NCBI GenBank assembly: GCA_025617745.1
Contig: CM046858.1
Location: forward strand, 41,275,850-41,339,849
Length of the DNA stretch: 64,000 nt
Source of the DNA: Heliocidaris erythrogramma
Lineage: Eukaryota; Echinodermata; Echinoidea; Camarodonta; Echinometridae
Direction: 5' to 3'
Position numbers and translations under genes: made by a program. The notes under the pieces were generated by a model that saw only the letters and a list, made by a program, of their open reading frames with translations, did not search any database and was not told the DNA's origin. Positions 45,856-57,800 of this stretch are shown here, in pieces (the first letter of the stretch is position 1; each line of letters starts with the position of its first letter).

Positions 45856-46232
45856 GCGTCGCCATGTTCGTGCTCGTAGAAAAACGCCGCAATACTGTTT
45901 CAAAAATGATTTTATGCATTTTTAGAATCAAATAATTCAGCACTTTGAAGTCTTTCCCATGAATTAACTGCAAAATCGGGCAAAACAAGTGTACCCTTAC
46001 ATAGTCTAGAGGCGATTTAATGTGACAATTAGTATAATGTCTTTTTTTAGATAAAGAATCAAATCACGTATCTTTGGAATAGGAGAACACTGGAATCGTA
46101 AACAGCAGACGATATCCCACGCTATATACTAGTATGTCCCACGCGGTTCCACGTATAGTCTAGATTCTAGACTTTTTTTTATTACCCCCCCCCCCCCCCC
46201 CCCGACCGCCGCCCCCGCCCCCGCCCCCGCCC

Positions 46233-46621
46233 CACTAGCGTAGCGGCCCACATCTTTTTTTTTTGTAACCAAGCCTAGGCAGAAACCCCTTTTTGAAGAC
46301 TTTGAAAGAGACTACAAGTATCGGACTTGTATTTTCTTACTCAGTCACCTTATTTTTAAATAAGCAAAAGAAAATTTCGTAATATAAACCTCTGCCGAGG
46401 TTCGAACTCGTAGTTCTTTCACCAAGAGAGGACTGGATTATCCGACTGCGCCACACAGAACAGCTGCTCGATGCCCTTGCTCGTTTTATTATATCGCTAT
46501 AATTCGTTTTCATGAATATTTATGCAGACTAGTCTTGACGGAATAAACCGTATTAGTATGAAAAAATGCGAAATCTGCCTAGGCTTGGTTACAAAAAAAA
46601 AAGACGCTAGCGGCCCTAGTG
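46233..46621. mobile_element. inverted-terminal element enclosing a SINE
   Basis: CACTAGCGTAGCGGCCCA, a T-run and GTAACCAAGCCTAGGCAGA on the left are mirrored by TCTGCCTAGGCTTGGTTAC, an A-run and CGCTAGCGGCCCTAGTG on the right. The interior is the SINE at 46304-46555. Confidence 0.7.
46304..46555 (-). mobile_element. tRNA-derived SINE, copy 2
   Basis: The minus strand shows a tRNA-like head with A box TGGCGCAGTCGG and B box GAGTTCGAACC at tRNA-like spacing. The full 250-bp unit matches 22469-22723. It is not a functional tRNA: the acceptor stem is not maintained. Confidence 0.7.
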
Positions 46622-48450
46622 ATCACCACCGCCCGCCCGGTGAATCGCGCAACCCCGAGGAAATTATCGTGTACAATATCGGCCCTCTATCGGCTGATGT
46701 CATATAATGTAGCTTCATCGGCTATTCTCACAGAACTCCTAAAGTTCTGTGCTATTATCGTCAGACCGATCAGGCAGTGGACTACTAGTATTCCACGTAC
46801 TGTGCTTGAGTGAGGGCTCATATATTAAACTTTGGTTACGCGGCCGCATCAATTGCTTGCAGGGAGCCGTGCTTACGAAGCGATATCAACGTAAGGTGGA
46901 GATCAATGGGAAAGATATACGTGTGGGTTTGTAGTAGATAAGACGGCCGAAATAGATGGAATTGATATATCGCAGTGTGCTTTTTGGTGATGGAGTTTCC
47001 GGACCCGTCTTTTTAACGGACCAATCAATTAAATATGTTTATATATTAAACCTTAGGTGTTTTGGGGTTTTCTTTTAGCGAAGGAGCACTTACATTTGCG
47101 ATCATTTGTTAATGGAATATATTAATGTATGCAGTATGTTATATAGCTTTGTTATATTAAGCAAATATATTTTCATAAATGATATTTACTATGACAAAAT
47201 ACTCTTGAAACAAATCATGTCATGAAATTACAAGAGATACGATGAAATGGAGTGTTCAATGGTTCAATTTGTTATTCGAAAAAAATATATAGGCTAGGGT
47301 ATACAATGACTATACAATTATGTCATTGGAATTAGGTAACGTATTAGCAGAGATGTATGCAAGTCATTTTTTGTCTCAGGTCAAGTCTCAGGTCATTTGC
47401 TGCAGTCCAAGTCAAGTCACAAGTCTTTTGGCCATACACTGAACTACACGAATCTTGATACTGGTGGTCACTGGTCATATTCATATGCTTGAATCTTGTT
47501 AGTTTTCAGTAATCATTCAAAATTAGTAGTATGAACAAAATTTTGCCAAGTTATCACAGCCTAAAAGGTACATGTATGTAAATTGTATCAAAAATTGTTT
47601 TATTCCATTCAAAATTTACTGTGCAAGTGTACAATGTAGGCCTACAATGTGCATGACTGTTTGTTTTGCGCAATGTACACCTATTTTATGGCTACCACAG
47701 CACAGTATATTAGTCAAGTAGTCATAACAAAGAGTTAGTGATAACTCCTTGGTCATAATAGCTCAAAAATTAATGAGAAACATTGTTGTAATGTGATTTG
47801 GTAAAGATGAAACATAGGATTGATAAACCAGAAAACAGATTTTTTTTTCATATTTGTTTTAAAATTCGGTCACTAGTATGCTTTTAACAATAAGTTAACT
47901 TTGCTGGGCAAAGCTTTATAATATTATTATTTTGAACTGATATTTTCTGAGCTTTGTCATTCTTATAATTATTGTTATTGTACAGGACCTTAAAAACATT
48001 TTTTTTAATCTGATCCCTATATATGCTTTAATAAATAAATAAATAAATAAATAATAATCATAAAGTGTTCTGAAAGATTTACTGAAGTTAGAAATGCACT
48101 TTGGTCAAATTTATGACTGAATGAGTAAATCCTTTAGTCTGTTTAAAATACCATGTACATTTTTATTGTACCTTTTAAAAAGCTATCATTATGAGCTTAC
48201 AGATACACTTTGTTGTCTTTTTATATTTCGGCTGAATAATTTTCAGATTCAATAAATGGATATGGAATATCATCAGCTACAAACTCTCTATTGTTTCTCT
48301 GTCATTTTTCGAATATCCTAAAAACGAGCAGTCTAAGGCATTTAAATTTTAAAAAACCCAATTCAGGCAGGACAGGACAGGGGAGAAAATAGCAAGAGCA
48401 ATTGATTTACTCTCTGCATCTCTACAGGTACCACAGAGAGGTTGCATGAC
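46622..48450. other. intergenic; LINE-like tail with (AATA)n near 48000-48060
   Basis: No gene supported. TACAGGACCTTAAAAACATT ending in GCTTTAATAAATAAATAAAT resembles a plus-strand LINE 3' end. Confidence 0.4.
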
Positions 48451-48711
48451 TTCAGGTGAGCGTCATACCCCCCCCCCCCCCCCCATCTTAAAACGAAACC
48501 GTCGGGGGACGTCGGTTTTTTGTGAATGCTCGATAGCACAAGCGTTCCTGGATACCCCGACATCGGATCGCAACGTCAATCTCGCCGACGACGGCTATAA
48601 AATTTAACAAATATAGACAAATTTCAGACATTACGGACAGATATGTCCCCCCCCATCCCCCCCCCCCGAATTTCAAAATGGATTCGCGCCACTGCTATAC
48701 AGGCAGACACT

Positions 48712-49110
48712 AAGAGGAGAGAAAGAGGAAGAGAGGGAGAGACGGATAAAGAGAAAGGGGAAAGAGGGGGATAATATGAGAAAGAGAGAGAGGGGGGGGG
48801 GGGGAGAGAAAAGAGGGGAATCGAGAGAGAGGAGTAAAAGAGAAATAGAAAGGAAAGAGATAGAGATTATATAGAAAGAAAGAAAATGAAAACTGATGGG
48901 ACACAGAGAAAACTTGATGCGTAGAAAGACAAATAAGAATCGAAGAAGAGAAAAAGGGGTAGGCCTATCGAGAGGGAGCAATGTAGAGACGGAGGGAGGG
49001 AGAGGAGGTAGGAAGAGAGACAGACAGACAGACAGACAGAGAAAAGGGGGTGAATGTAGAAAGAGGAAGCTTGATGATGTTGAGGTAGAGTGGGAGAGAA
49101 AAAAAAAAAG
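48712..49110. repeat. GA-rich low-complexity region
   Basis: About 400 bp dominated by purines on the plus strand, including a (GACA)n stretch near 49020. The Ser/Leu-rich open frames on the other strand are artefacts of this composition. Confidence 0.85.
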
Positions 49111-49669
49111 GAGATTCAAAACAGGGGGGGGGGGGGGTAGTTAACCCAATGCCTACGGGAACCGCGTGATTCCTGTGTTTGAACCTATGGGAATAGGTGA
49201 ATTCAGTGATCAACGATTTAATATAAGATATAATGAAACATAAGGAAAGGTATGTATATAAATAAAGTAAGAGTATACAATGAAGTAATTGCTTTCTCTC
49301 TCTCTCTCTCTCTTTCTCTCTTCAGGTGCCCCCCCCCCCCCCTCTCTCGGTATCGACAACACATATTTTGCAAGGACCATCCTTCTTTAATTTAAAAAAG
49401 AGGAGGAAACTATGCAAGAGCATAAACCATCACCATCTCTCGGTACATGTTTGTATATGGCACCTTTTTTCAGTCTCATTCCACACAATATTCTCTTTAG
49501 GGGGACTTATTTTTATTTTTCCTTTCCTCCATTTCAGCATCTTCCCCGCTTCACCTTCGTCATTCATTTTCTTTTCCTCATTTTTCCTTCTCCTTCTCTA
49601 CTATTGTCCATTTAGAATACAGTCCATTTAGAATACAGCTTATCATATCCACACGATGTTAAGTATTAA

Positions 49670-50206
49670 GGGGAAATCCACCCTGATTACAACTTGGTTT
49701 TAAATGAAGCAAATAAATTAAACAGATGAATGAAAGTCTGAGCAAAATACAATAAAAAAATAAGTTATGAATTTTTGAAGTAGTAATCAATCGAACATAA
49801 ATTGGCAACTCCATGACGTATCTTGCGAGTTCCTCTCCCATTTACCCTGTACATTAAAAGTGATTTAATTTCCATTTTCTCAAAAAAGCAAATATTCAAT
49901 CATACATGCACTTTAGATAAAATCATTGCTCATAATTATGTTTTTACACAAAACCTGTATGAAACAAATCTGTTCCTTCATCAAACACTAAGAAAATGAA
50001 AATGTATGAAATTTTCTGTACTGAGGAAATGGGAGAGGAGCTCGCAAGATATGTCACAGAGTTGCGCCAATTTGTATTTGACTGACACAACTTCAAAAAT
50101 TCATAGCTTTCTTAAATCTTACATTATTTTGCTCAAAACTTTCATTAATCTGTTTCTCTCATTTTCTTTTATTCAAATCAACTTGATAGCGGGGTGAATG
50201 TTCCCT
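49670..50206. mobile_element. TTAA-flanked MITE, family 2, copy B
   Basis: Inverted ends with AAATCCACCCTGATTACAAC and GGGGTGAATGTTCCC, flanked by TTAA at both ends. It shares CGCAAGATATGTCACAGAGTT and CTTCAAAAATTCATA with copy A at 1019. Confidence 0.7.
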
Positions 50207-51410
50207 TTAAGTAATAATGCAAATACCTGAATGCATAATCACAAAATCAATCTCGACATGAAGCTAAAGTGCAATAAGAAAAACAATGGTAAACCTAAGG
50301 AATCACTTAATTTTGTTATCTTTATTTAGTCAAGTATACAACTGGAAATTCTTATATTATCCCTTTTTTCTTTGTCAAATACATATTAACTTTGGCCTTA
50401 TTTCAACTGCGAGATCTCCCTGTCAGTTTGAATGCAGCTTTTGGTATAATTGGTAGTGGGTTGCACAGAATAATCAAATCTGAATACAAGATTTCAGTTC
50501 AAGACAGAATATTTGAAACAGATTCATACCGAAGGACAGTTCTCAGAGGCCAATTTATTTTACTAATAATAAATCAGAAGAAATACATATTCATAACATG
50601 AAATGAAAAAATATAATCAATCTTTTATTTTACTTTATTGAAAGCACTGCAAGGATTGATTATTAATTAAATACAATGTCATTATTACCACTATTGACAT
50701 TATTTTGGTTGTTATTATTCTTAGCATATTCATTGTTTGCTATTTCCCTAGAATTCCATTACCCTTTTACTCAACAAACAAGTTTGGCTACGGGTGATGT
50801 TTTTCTCCTATCATGTGTATTCTGTATTAACATGATTCAAAATAATATACATTATGACCATGTTTATCCTTTGGATGAATAGAGATATATTGTAGTAAGC
50901 CAAATATTTGGAATTCACTGTGTGGGATTTAACAGGATATATTAAAATAAGTTAGCTTTGCAGAAGGCGAATCTGTTGGGACCATAAAACATAGTTCGAC
51001 TTATGCAAAATATAACTTAAGAAATGTAAATAACACATGTTTTGCATAGTTTGGTCAAGAAAATTGATTTGACTTAGGGAAAGTTCGACTTATGCGACTT
51101 CGAGTTATGCAAGGTTAACTGTATGTGATAACAAACACACCATGCATATTGCAGTAAGGTACTATAAATTTCCACCAGATTTGTTTCTTTAAATATGCCA
51201 CTTAAAATTGAGGTAAGCCTGCCGTTCTTCCACTTTACCAAAAACAAATATCACCCACACCCCTAGACTTCTTCATGAAAACATAGACATAATGAATCTC
51301 ATGACAAATATTTAACAAAACAGCAAATGTAATGATAACTACTGTACAATACGTCAAGACTATTTACGTTTACCATTATTTTGATAACATAAGGATGCAC
51401 AAGACGTTCA
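50207..51410. other. intergenic, no supported gene
   Basis: Contains TTCGACTTATGCGACTTCG and related short direct repeats near 50995-51125, typical of a small repeat element. Confidence 0.4.
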
Positions 51411-51414
51411 ACTC

Positions 51415-51420
51415 TTTATT
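51415..51420 (-). terminator. candidate polyadenylation signal of the Mis18 gene
   Basis: AATAAA on the minus strand, 105 nt beyond the stop codon. Confidence 0.55.
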
Positions 51421-51524
51421 CCCTGCAGAGCAAGTGACAAAAGCTGGCTGTGGCAGTTAATAGGTTTGCTCAATCGGTTGACAAGAACTGGATGAAAGTT
51501 TAGGAGATTCATACGTCTAATGCT

Positions 51525-51876
51525 TCATACTGGCTTGTTGAATCTTGCACTTGATTTTTTCCTGATTGGTGACAACGATTCCAATCCGTGCTCAAACCTC
51601 ACTTTATCTCCAGCTACCTCTCCAGAGTCTTTTGTGCGCTTTGTTCCTCTAACTGGGTTCTGATCGCTCTCGTTCTCCTTACCCTGACCAACACCCTTTC
51701 TTCCCCTAGATGTCTTTGAGGAAGATCCTTTACTCTTCTTGGTCCCCCTGGAAGTGCTTGTGGTAGCTCCGCTGCTCTCGCTATCGCTCGAGGTTTGATG
51801 GCTGCGACTCACTCTGTCAAAGGCCTCGCTTCTTCGGACATCTTTCCCAGGATAACTTGGGCTTTCTTGTCCATTC
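51525..51876 (-). CDS. Mis18 exon 6 (basic tail)
   Basis: An AAG acceptor at 51877 with a weak pyrimidine tract; the frame is fixed by phase. Encodes a Ser/Lys/Arg-rich tail ending ARFNKPV, stop TGA. Confidence 0.75.
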
Positions 51877-54800
51877 CTTCAATTCAGTTCAATTCAAATA
51901 AAGATAAAGTTGAGTTCTGGTCATGCAATTACATTGTGAAATAAACTGTCCGGAAGCAATTGGGGAATATTGATTATGTCTAAATAAGGACTGGTGTATA
52001 CTGTGAGGTTTTGGAATCATCCAAATTATAAGAAATCAACCCAAACTTGTGCAAAAGCACATGCACCTAACAGAGAAATGGCTATATGGGACTGCACATG
52101 TTCGGCCTGAACACTTCAGCTATTTTTCATCATTTATTTGGAACATGAGGGTATTTGAAGAAAAATCCTTTTCAGGAGTCATTTCTACTATGACCTTCTT
52201 CCAAACTGACATAAAATGAATGAGAAAGCTCAAATTATTTTTCACCTTTCCCAGAACTCAACATCTCATTTAAGATTTATTACAACATATCATTGCAGTC
52301 GGATTGCTGAACAGTGATAGTCCACAAAAAAATAAACATGCAAATATTACAACAGACATATGTATGATAACAACAGAAATACTGTTTTTATGCTGCAATT
52401 TTTTACAATGCTACTGTAATTTCCAACTACTGTATGTAAACAATTCATACATGTATATGTTTATACAGGTACATGTAATCTGAATGAAATATGAATGAGT
52501 AGACAACAGGAAATTATCGATACTAGGATACATTGCAAAATAGAACAATTGAGACTGTACATACAGTACTTCTTTACATCTAATTTGAAAAGTGATACAA
52601 ACCTGTGACCGCTGTGATTCCTTGATCCCGAAAGACCATCCGAATCCTTTCCTCCATTCTGCTGTGGAAATGGACTACTCTTGCTTTTAGCGGATCCACC
52701 TATTCCTTCCTCTATAAGTGGGTAACCAGCTGCAGAAGATGACTCAGAGGTGTTGCCTGGTCCGAGAAGCCCTGCCATGGACTGCACAGGATTCTCAGGG
52801 ACATTGGTGTCCTCGATCTCAAGAGATTGCTCGATGTTGAGGATACGTTGGTGCATGGCACACATCAGAACCTGCAACTGTAATAAAGGAGATAAAAAAT
52901 ATTCCTTGATTATGTTTTTTGATGATTACCAGGCAAGTTAATTAAGTAATGACTGTTGTCACAAAAATAACAAAAACAAAGAGTAAATCGATTTCATTGA
53001 TATTGGTGTCCTTGCTCTCCAGTGACTGCTCGATTTTGAGGTTAAGTTGGTGTATGGCATACATCAACACCTGCAACTGTTTAAAGGAAATAAAAAACGT
53101 TCTTTGATTATAATATTTGAGACGGCCAGGTAAGTTCAGTAAAGACTATTGTCACAAAAATAACAAAACAGAGAATATATCAATTTGGGGGTATACGTGT
53201 GCTCAATCTCAAGTGATTGCTCGATGTTGAGGATACATGTACGTTGGTGCATGGCACACATCAGAACCTGCAACTGTAATAAAGGAGATAAAAAATATTC
53301 CTTGATTATGTTTTTTGATGATTACCAGGCAAGTTAATTAAGTAATGACTGTTGTCACAAAAATAACAAAAACAAAGAGTAAATCGATTTCATTGATATT
53401 GGTGTCCTTGCTCTCCAGTGACTGCTCGATTTTGAGGTTAAGTTGGTGTATGGCATACATCAACACCTGCAACTGTTTAAAGGAAATAAAAAACGTTCTT
53501 TGATTATAATATTTGAGACGGCCAGGTAAGTTCAGTAAAGACTATTGTCACAAAAATAACAAAACAGAGAATATATCAATTTGGGGGTATACGTGTGCTC
53601 AATCTCAAGTGATTGCTCGATGTTGAGGATACATGTACGTTGGTGCATGGCACACATCAGAACCTGCAACTGTAATAAAGGAGATAAAAAATATTCCTTG
53701 ATTATGTTTTTTGATGATTACCAGGCAAGTTAATTAAGTAATGACTGTTGTCACAAAAATAACAAAAACAAAGAGTAAATCGATTTCATTGATATTGGTG
53801 TCCTTGCTCTCCAGTGACTGCTCGATTTTGAGGTTAAGTTGGTGTATGGCATACATCAACACCTGCAACTGTTTAAAGGAAATAAAAAACGTTCTTTGAT
53901 TATAATATTTGAGACGGCCAGGTAAGTTCAGTAAAGACTATTGTCACAAAAATAACAAAACAGAGAATATATCAATTTGGGGGTATACGTGTGCTCAATC
54001 TCAAGTGATTACTTGATGTTGAGGATATGTTGGTGCATGGCACACATCAGCATCTCCAGCTGTTAAAAAGATGATATCAAAGAATGTTCTAAAAACTGGA
54101 CAAGTGTAATAGTGGCTATTTTCACAATGAAGATGAAACAAAAAGGCTTCAAACCTTATCTATCTGTTACAATAATCAACAAAAACAAATGTCAATCTTC
54201 GAAATGTGACCATCTAAACATCATCAAGAAAATTATGCAGGCTTCATGCTGCTAAAACAGTGAATAATATAGGATGACCCTGAGTTGCTTGAATAGACCT
54301 GTTCACAAATATATTCAAATTTTATGCATATACTTTTAAAACAAAGGTTGTTCTTGACAACCTGACAGCTTGTCAGAGGCTTGTCAGACATAGCAACAAG
54401 TAATGAATGCAAACTGGATTCCAAGTATTGTAGTTCATTCATTAATAACAGGTTAATGGAATACCTCGTTACTAGGTCCCCAGGAAAGAAACATCCATAA
54501 ATTCGAATAACTTTGTGAACAGGTCTATTGTACATACCTTTAGTGTAGTCTCTTTCAATGTTTTCAGGTTTGCATACTCTTGAAAAGGACTAGCTGACTC
54601 TGGGATGGCAGATGAACTGGAAGAACCAACTTGGTATCTTGGGATGAAGATAAAGTAAGTGAAAATATATATAATGCCTGAAAGAGCCAAAAATTCAGTA
54701 GACACTGTCACTTATACAGTACTTTTTGGCACTGTCATGGAAGTAGTTGAATTGCTCTTTATATTTTCTTTGGTGGCATGGGGGAACAAAAATCCCTGAA

Positions 54801-57800
54801 AAAATTTGTGAGATATATAACCTTGCTTCCCTATTATCTTTTGAACTGATTTTCAACATGTATGTTCAAAAGTTTATCAGAAGCTGTAAAAGCAAGGGAA
54901 AAAAAATAAAAGGTAGAATAAACTAATACAAACCGAATGGAGACCATACTCTCTGTTTCTTTTGTAATAATGAAAATAAAGAATATAATAATAGCTGGAT
55001 TAAAAAAACACTTTTTCTTGAGGATTACAAAATGCTAAAATCAAAGCTATCATTATTTGATTTAGACTAATTCTTTGAATTTGCACCAAAAAAATAAATC
55101 ACCTCAATACATGAAGGATTTTGTGATGGAGAGTTCCAAATATTAACAAAATTTTCTGACAAGCAAAAAAAAAAAGAAAAAATGTCATCAGCTAGCAGTT
55201 TTGGCATCTCTTTTTACTCCAAATTTATCTGACAAGCAAAAAAAGTAAAAAAATTAAAATAAGCAAAGTAAAAAAACAATAGTTTAAAATATAAAAATGT
55301 GCCTTTTACCCAAACAAGCTGTTGTCTAAATTAAAAATAAAATGCAATTAATTTTCAATTTATAATCTTAATTTAGCAGTCACTGTAAGATGGTGCTGTT
55401 CAAGTTATACCACTTTAATGCCACTTTAAAATTGTGAAATTATGGGGGTACGGATTTGAATTTGGAGGTTCATGCGTCCTGGCATCTGTAGGTGTCAAGC
55501 CATGTTATACAAAAGCAAGAAAAAAAATCTGCTGTTGTATAAGTTTATAAATTAAATGAAAAGGTTACTGAGTTGATTCACTTACACTGAAAGTTTGTTG
55601 ACATTAAATGTGTAGCAATCTCTGAGGTCATCCAGAGGTCGTGGTGTTGTTGTGTATACTTTTCCCAGCACTGTTTTACACCCCTGGCAAACCAACGGGC
55701 GGAAGGTACTGTACATGAAAACATAAAAGATTCTCACTTAGCATTTGTGAAAGTGCAACAAGCTGAGTATTTTACATCAAACCATTCTTGATTGTTCATC
55801 AATGTCTGCCAGACAGGCCGATGCTCCTAAGGCTTAAAGGATATATCCAAAGTTTCCAACAAGTTGAATTACTGTAAAAGTGGAAAATTTTCGCGCGATT
55901 AATTTTCCGCGCTCGGCTGAGTACAGTGAATTTCACATGTTTTTAATTTCGTCAACGCGCTAGGCTCATGGCCAAAGGAATATATAAACAAAAATTTTTG
56001 TGTGTTTTTATTTTTGCGCACATTTCATGCTGCGCGAAATGTGCGTAAATTTCCAAGTTTACAGCAGATGAAATCAGAATAAGCAGAGAAACAGACTGAT
56101 GAAAGTTTGCATGACCTACCAAATTTGATTGCTTTCAAAAGGCAGGTTCGAACAATTTCTCAAGGAAATGATAAGGTAGTGAGAGAAGATTGACATCTAG
56201 TCTTATCACTTTCAACTCATTTGCATAAAAGGGGCAGATGGGAGGGGGTAGCATTTGTGACCCTCCACCACAAAACGACCAATAAGTCGGAAATTTTGTT
56301 TTTTGAATTTCAGCACAGTTTGAAAGCTTAGATTCTAAGCTTTAAAGTGATATACAACTTGTCTTGTATAGACTTAAGCAAACCCTTATAAACTGCAACA
56401 AGAATGTCTGAGTGTCAAACAGGCTAATGACCAAAACAATAGAGAAAACGGGCTCTAAAGAAGAGTGACCATTTAAGAGCGCCTAATCTGTGTCCTATTG
56501 TTTGTCGCACAAAAGGTTGAGCCAAAACTCCAAAGCCTACCCTGTGAAGTACTCATTGGATTGGGTTAAAACTTTCCATTTACCTTTAGAATAGATATAT
56601 TTCTTTCCTTCTGTAGATTTTGAATATCAGACACTACAAAGTTTTTGAGTTATACCAGAAAAGCAATGTGAAGTACGATTCCAGCAATCTCACTCACAAA
56701 GTTTGAATGTCCATGCAAAAATGGTCACTTTGAATGAGAGTAAAAACATATTTTGGTAGCTGGAGAAGAGGGACTTTTGTAACTCTGAATAGATAATATG
56801 GGGAGTGTTTTTGTACAAACCTTCCTTGGTCGATGCCATCTGTCGATGTAATGAGCTTTGTAGATAACTCTACAGATGAGTTCACTCCTGCATGGTATGG
56901 ATTTAAACAAAAAGTAAGTTTAGTATTCATAAATCTATGATTATTTAGAACCTCAATTAGGAAGAATATATTTACAATGTATATAAATTTCCCAAAATGT
57001 GAATGTGATTGCGATTCCTTTGACAGTCGGATCACAGTGGGGTCGTATAGTGTGCAGAGGCCGGAGGGCTTAAAGCTATACGTTGTGGGTCTGGACAGGT
57101 TGGTTATCTGGACAGGTCACTTTTAAACAGTAAATCAAATAACTTTTCATGCAAATTGTCATGAATCTTTCACAAGATAGGTTGACAGAAGTATGAAATA
57201 CAAATATTCACCGAATTTAGTGTTGAGCCTAATCAGTTAGTCACAGTCACAGATGGACATTTGACAATTTTTGAAAGTTTGAAGGCCTGTAGAAAATAAG
57301 TATTTAATTGAAGAGATCTACATGTATTTTATTTTTCATTGTGAAGGGCATCACTGAAAGAGTTGAAATCTGATGAAATTTGGGTGTCATGATTGCTGAG
57401 TAAAATTAGAATCCATAACATATTCTTCTTCTTCTTCTTCTTCTGTTGAAGTACAGGCCACCCTGTTGTTGGTGTATCTTCGTACTAAAGTTGTGCAGTT
57501 GTATGTACAGTGCTGTGGAAGATCTGATCTATGTGCGGTTAAAGAGAACAGGCGCAGTCCTAGCGCAGCTGTATTTTCTGCACCTCGGTCTTAAAGCTGA
57601 CTACTGAGGTACAGATGATTGTGTCTGAGGGGAGAGCATTCCAGTCTGATAGAATCAGGAAAGAAGGTTTTCTAAGTGGAAGTACGAGTGTATTCAATGC
57701 CACGGATGGACAAAATGCTTACTCTTAACCGATCAGGATCTGTTACATGATGCATATTTTTCTTAAAATTTGATGGGAAAATTGACCATTTAATTCTTGT

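Noticed and set aside
46400..46470. tRNA gene on the minus strand
   Set aside because: A and B boxes are present, but the acceptor stem is not complementary and the unit is part of a 250-bp repeat, so it is a SINE head.
48673..49213. Long Ser/Leu/Pro-rich frames on the minus strand
   Set aside because: Produced by GA-rich low-complexity DNA; no splice sites or family features.
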